Positions 20,618 through 23,037 of a stretch of 23,037 nucleotides of DNA are shown piece by piece. The position numbers were made by a program, and so were the translations under genes. Source of the DNA: a virus; IMG/VR virus record IMGVR_UViG_3300025280_000182, positions 1 to 23,037 of that record; one strand, 5' to 3'. Position 1 is the first letter of the stretch. The number at the start of each line of letters is the position of its first letter. The notes under the pieces are model-generated. The model was not told where the DNA came from. It searched no databases and worked only from the letters and a program-made list of their open reading frames with translations.

Positions 20618-20720
20618 CACGGTGAGCCACTCACCCCCCGGCCCGGGGGGTGAGCGTAACCCGCAAGCCCGGTGGCAAGCCCGGGCGCAAGGGACAACCC
20701 TAGCAGGAGGAGAACGGGAC
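20618..20720 (+). promoter_or_regulatory. Repeated structured leader element, copy 2
   Basis: GGTGAGCCA is followed by the stem CTCACCCCCC (20630-20639) / GGGGGGTGAG (20645-20654). Compared with copy 1, stem position 2 changes from C-G to T-A and position 4 from G-C to A-T, so pairing is kept. Then CGTAACCC, then GCCCGG / CCGGGC around TGGCAAGC, then AGGG/CCCT, then GGAGGAGAACGGG before the ATPase start. Confidence 0.78.
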
Positions 20721-21794
20721 ATGGCAACAACGAGACCCAACATTGAGAAGGTGAAGCCCTCGCAACTCAAGAAACACCTGGAGGTTGCACTGCTCACCCT
20801 GGCCGAGGAGAACCCCCTGGTTATCATGGTCTGGGGAGAGCCGGGGCTGGGCAAGTCGGCCATCGTCCGACAGGTGGCCGAGGATAACGGCCTGGAGTTC
20901 CGGTCGGTCATCGGCTCGCTGATGGAGCCGTCGGATCTGATGGGCATCCCCAGCGTGGAGAACGGCGTGACAAGCTGGAACCCCCCGGCGTTCTTCCCCC
21001 GTGAGTCCTCGTCACGGGGCATCATGTTCCTCGACGAGGCGACAACCTGTCGCCCAGACGTGCAAGCCGCCATGCTCGGGCTGGTCTACGGGCGCAAGCT
21101 CGGTGAGTACCGTCTCCCCGATGGCTGGCTCATCGTCATGGCGGGCAACGGCTACGCCGACCGGGCGATGGTCAACAAATTTTCAAGCGCGACGAATAAT
21201 CGCGTGACCCACGCCGAGTTAATCCCCGACGTGGACGACTGGTGCCGGTGGGCGGTCCCCAACGGCGTCGCACCGGAGGTCATCGCCTGGGTCCGGTTCC
21301 GCCCGGGGCTCCTGCATCGGTTCGACGCAGACGCGAACCCCCATGCGTGGCCCTCCTGTCGGTCCAACCATCAACTCTCCACCGTCCTGAAACACACTCC
21401 CGATGAGCCGGGAGAGGGTGGCAACCGGGCGACCCTGCGTAGCCTGATCTGCGCTACCATCGGAGAGGGGCCGGGGTCAGAGTTCATGGGCTTTCTGGAC
21501 GTGTGGAAGAACCTCCCCCGCTTCGACCGGATCGTTCACGATCCGGTTGGGACGCCCACGCCGGACCCGTCCCGGGCGGACGTGTGCTGGGCGACGGCGT
21601 CCATGTGTTCCCGACTCGCCACCGTCGAGAACCTGTCGGCGGTCTGGGCCTACGTAAAGCGGTTCCCATCGCGTGAGTTTCAGGTTGTGTGGGGGCGCGA
21701 CCTCGTGGCGCGGTCGCCGGAGTTGGCCGAGACCCCGGCGTACATCGACTGGGCCGTTCAGCACCAGGACGCCCATGTCGGATACGGCGGCTAA
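20721..21794 (+). CDS. MoxR/CobS-type AAA+ ATPase
   Basis: 357 residues from the ATG at 20721, chosen for its GGAGGAG binding site; the frame is open to 20496 but upstream is the neighbour's shadow. Walker A GEPGLGKS (39-46), Walker B IMFLDEAT (101-108), sensor 1 VMAGNGY (139-145), an arginine-finger candidate in NNRVTH (R161), and HAWPSCRSNHQLST (208-221) in the sensor-2 region. EPSDLMGIPSVENGVTSWNP is the 'dl-G-----g-----pg' box of MoxR/AAA_5 proteins. MoxR ATPases act as hexameric remodelers with VWA-domain partners, as in RavA-ViaA or CobS-CobT (family knowledge). The next gene encodes just such a partner. The C-terminal 130 residues are a helical lid. All ATPase motifs look intact. Confidence 0.9.
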   Translation: MATTRPNIEKVKPSQLKKHLEVALLTLAEENPLVIMVWGEPGLGKSAIVRQVAEDNGLEFRSVIGSLMEPSDLMGIPSVENGVTSWNPPAFFPRESSSRGIMFLDEATTCRPDVQAAMLGLVYGRKLGEYRLPDGWLIVMAGNGYADRAMVNKFSSATNNRVTHAELIPDVDDWCRWAVPNGVAPEVIAWVRFRPGLLHRFDADANPHAWPSCRSNHQLSTVLKHTPDEPGEGGNRATLRSLICATIGEGPGSEFMGFLDVWKNLPRFDRIVHDPVGTPTPDPSRADVCWATASMCSRLATVENLSAVWAYVKRFPSREFQVVWGRDLVARSPELAETPAYIDWAVQHQDAHVGYGG

Positions 21795-21881
21795 TGCTTA
21801 ATTGAATCTACTCGGGCTCTCGACGGCGGTCGAGGGCCTGGGCCGATTCAATCCGGGATCGGAAGAGCAGGAGGAGGAGAC
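21795..21881 (+). promoter_or_regulatory. Third intergenic hairpin of the operon
   Basis: Outer arms ATTGAATC (21801-21808) and GATTCAAT (21845-21852) enclose the 9-bp stem GCTCTCGAC (21816-21824) / GTCGAGGGC (21829-21837, one G-T pair) with a GGCG loop. It is unrelated in sequence to the two GGTGAGCC elements but occupies the same place, before GGAGGAGGAGAC and the next ATG. Confidence 0.6.
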
Positions 21882-23037
21882 ATGGGAACCAACCCGATGC
21901 ATCGCTCAGGATGGGGCGACGACCCAGATGGGAACGAGGAGTACTGGGCTAACTCGGCCCGGGGAGTGGACGTGGAGGAGATCGAAGAGGTGGCCGAGGA
22001 GACCCAGAAGGCGGTTGCCTCGTTCGCCAAAAACAAGGCCGGGGAGAAGGTCGCCCTGGCGCGTAAGCGGCTCATCCTCGACCACCCATTTTTCGGGTCG
22101 GTGGCGATGAGCATGGAGCTTGTCGAGGATGAGGCCATCCCGACATTCGCCACCGATGGAAAGACCATCCGGTACAACGCCGGATACCTCGCCGACCTCA
22201 CCGTCGGCGAGACCATCACAATCCTCGCGCATGAGTGCATGCACGTCGTCCTGGGTCACCAGTTTCGCCGAGGCGAGCGCGACCACGCAGAATTTAACAT
22301 CGCATGCGACCACGCAGTTAACCCGCATCTGAAGGAATCCGGCAGGTTCGATTGGCCGGAAGGCGGGCTCTACGATCCGAGGTTCACCGGCTGGTCCGCC
22401 GAGGCGATCCACGAAGACCTTTTTGGGGGCGGGCCGGAGCCGGAGCCTGGGCCGGAGCCTGGAGGCGAGGGCGAGGGCGAGGGCGAGGGTGGCGACCAGG
22501 ACGGCCCTGGCGACCCAGACGCCCCGGGCGACCAGGACGACCCAGACGCCCCGGGCGACCAGGACGACCCAGACGCCCCGGGCGACCAGGACGACCCAGA
22601 CGCCCCGGCGGGCGACCCGGGCAACCGGAAGGCCGAACCGCCCGCCCGGTGGGGAGACGTGGAGGACGCCAAGGACGACGATGGCAAAGACCTGTCGCCG
22701 TCGGACAAGGCCGAGGCTGAAGCCGAAAACCGGATCAAGGTGATCCAGTCAGCGCAGGTCGCCCGGGGGATGGGCGACTTGCCCGGATGCATCGAGCGAC
22801 TGGTCGGCGAGATCGTCGAGCCGAAAAAGGACTGGCGCGAGGTTCTTCGACGCCTGATCGATCAGGCGTCCGCGCAAGCCCGCTCGACGTGGAACAGGCC
22901 CAACCGGCGGTTCGTCGCCAGCGGGCCGTACCTCCCGGGGACGCTCCGGGAGGGCGTCTCGCATCTCGTCGTCGCCGTGGACACGTCGGGCTCGATCGAC
23001 CGGCGGGCTCTCGATGCCTTCAGCGCGGAGATTGGCA
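21882..23037 (+). CDS. HExxH metallopeptidase-VWA protein (DUF2201-like), partial
   Basis: 385 residues to the window edge, ATG at 21882 after GGAGGAGGAG. The N-terminal domain has TITILAHECMHVVLGHQFRR with HExxH at 117-121 and His126, plus EFNIACDHAVNPHL downstream, the layout of DUF2201-type N-terminal metallopeptidase domains. Residues about 182-250 are an acidic Gly/Glu then Asp/Pro repeat linker (a 27-base DNA repeat). Helices follow (DKAEAEAENRIKVIQSAQVA, then GEIVEPKKDWREVLRRLIDQ), then TWNRPNRRF. HLVVAVDTSGSIDRRALDAF (361-380) opens a VWA-like domain with the MIDAS D-x-S-G-S. It pairs with the upstream MoxR ATPase; MIDAS-VWA partners usually recruit such ATPases. The substrate is unknown. 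The C terminus is missing. Confidence 0.88.
   Translation, partial: MGTNPMHRSGWGDDPDGNEEYWANSARGVDVEEIEEVAEETQKAVASFAKNKAGEKVALARKRLILDHPFFGSVAMSMELVEDEAIPTFATDGKTIRYNAGYLADLTVGETITILAHECMHVVLGHQFRRGERDHAEFNIACDHAVNPHLKESGRFDWPEGGLYDPRFTGWSAEAIHEDLFGGGPEPEPGPEPGGEGEGEGEGGDQDGPGDPDAPGDQDDPDAPGDQDDPDAPGDQDDPDAPAGDPGNRKAEPPARWGDVEDAKDDDGKDLSPSDKAEAEAENRIKVIQSAQVARGMGDLPGCIERLVGEIVEPKKDWREVLRRLIDQASAQARSTWNRPNRRFVASGPYLPGTLREGVSHLVVAVDTSGSIDRRALDAFSAEIG
22518..22604 (+). repeat. Tandem 27-base repeat in the metallopeptidase-VWA linker
   Basis: Three exact units start at 22518, 22545 and 22572, then a partial one. Each encodes DAPGDQDDP. Just upstream, GAGGGC hexamers (about 22464-22490) encode GE repeats. 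It forms a flexible, highly acidic linker between protease-like and VWA domains, prone to length change by slippage. Confidence 0.88.

Noticed and set aside
20105-21073. 322-codon open frame on the minus strand
   Set aside because: It is antisense to the DUF3150-like and ATPase genes, which have motifs and good ribosome binding sites. GC-rich coding DNA often leaves long shadow frames.
22370-22792. 140-codon minus-strand Ser/Pro/Gly-rich frame
   Set aside because: It is the complement of the acidic repeat linker in the metallopeptidase-VWA gene.

Overview
The window reads as part of a tailed double-stranded DNA bacteriophage (or prophage) genome, most likely podovirus-like. The evidence is a long leftward (minus-strand) virion module with recognisable large terminase, portal, scaffold-like, major capsid and adaptor-like genes, followed by a protein resembling P22-type tail propellers. 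No integrase, lysis enzyme, tRNA or host housekeeping gene was seen. The host is unknown. An O-antigen-ligase-like membrane protein and a Sec-type secreted protein weakly suggest a Gram-negative host.

Layout, read leftwards: 18.6-18.0 kb holds a helix-turn-helix gene with its own promoter and an abnormal start region. 18.0-17.2 kb is non-coding and very repeat-rich (iteron-like pairs, then about 600 bp of heptamer-based repeats with 12 GTTAAC sites). 17.17-15.83 kb is a compact three-gene operon: consensus promoter, three small genes, a CCCGGG hairpin in each of the two gaps, and a strong terminator. 15.6-12.3 kb holds small membrane proteins, a citrate-synthase-like protein that lacks two catalytic residues, large terminase and small unknowns. 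12.3-11.65 kb is a 650 bp gap full of perfect inverted repeats. 11.65 kb to the left end is the virion operon: small genes, portal, scaffold, two zinc-ribbon proteins, a decoration-like protein, capsid, then an inserted-looking pair (secreted Cys protein plus WaaL/Wzy-like membrane protein), then connector and tail genes.

Rightwards (plus strand) from about 19.4 kb is a four-gene operon that looks more GC-rich by eye: an 80-residue unknown, a 299-residue DUF3150-like protein, a MoxR/CobS-type AAA+ ATPase, and an HExxH metallopeptidase with an acidic repeat linker and a VWA domain (cut by the window edge). Two of its gaps carry homologous RNA-like elements whose main stem shows compensatory base changes. 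Between 18.7 and 19.39 kb lies a hairpin-rich tract with no convincing gene that may be a structured RNA.

The strongest leads are the ATPase/metallopeptidase-VWA module with its repeated leader element, the citrate-synthase-like pseudoenzyme, the O-antigen-ligase-like gene inside the virion operon, and the heptamer array between the two divergent gene blocks. All family names come from reading motifs by eye; no database search was run.
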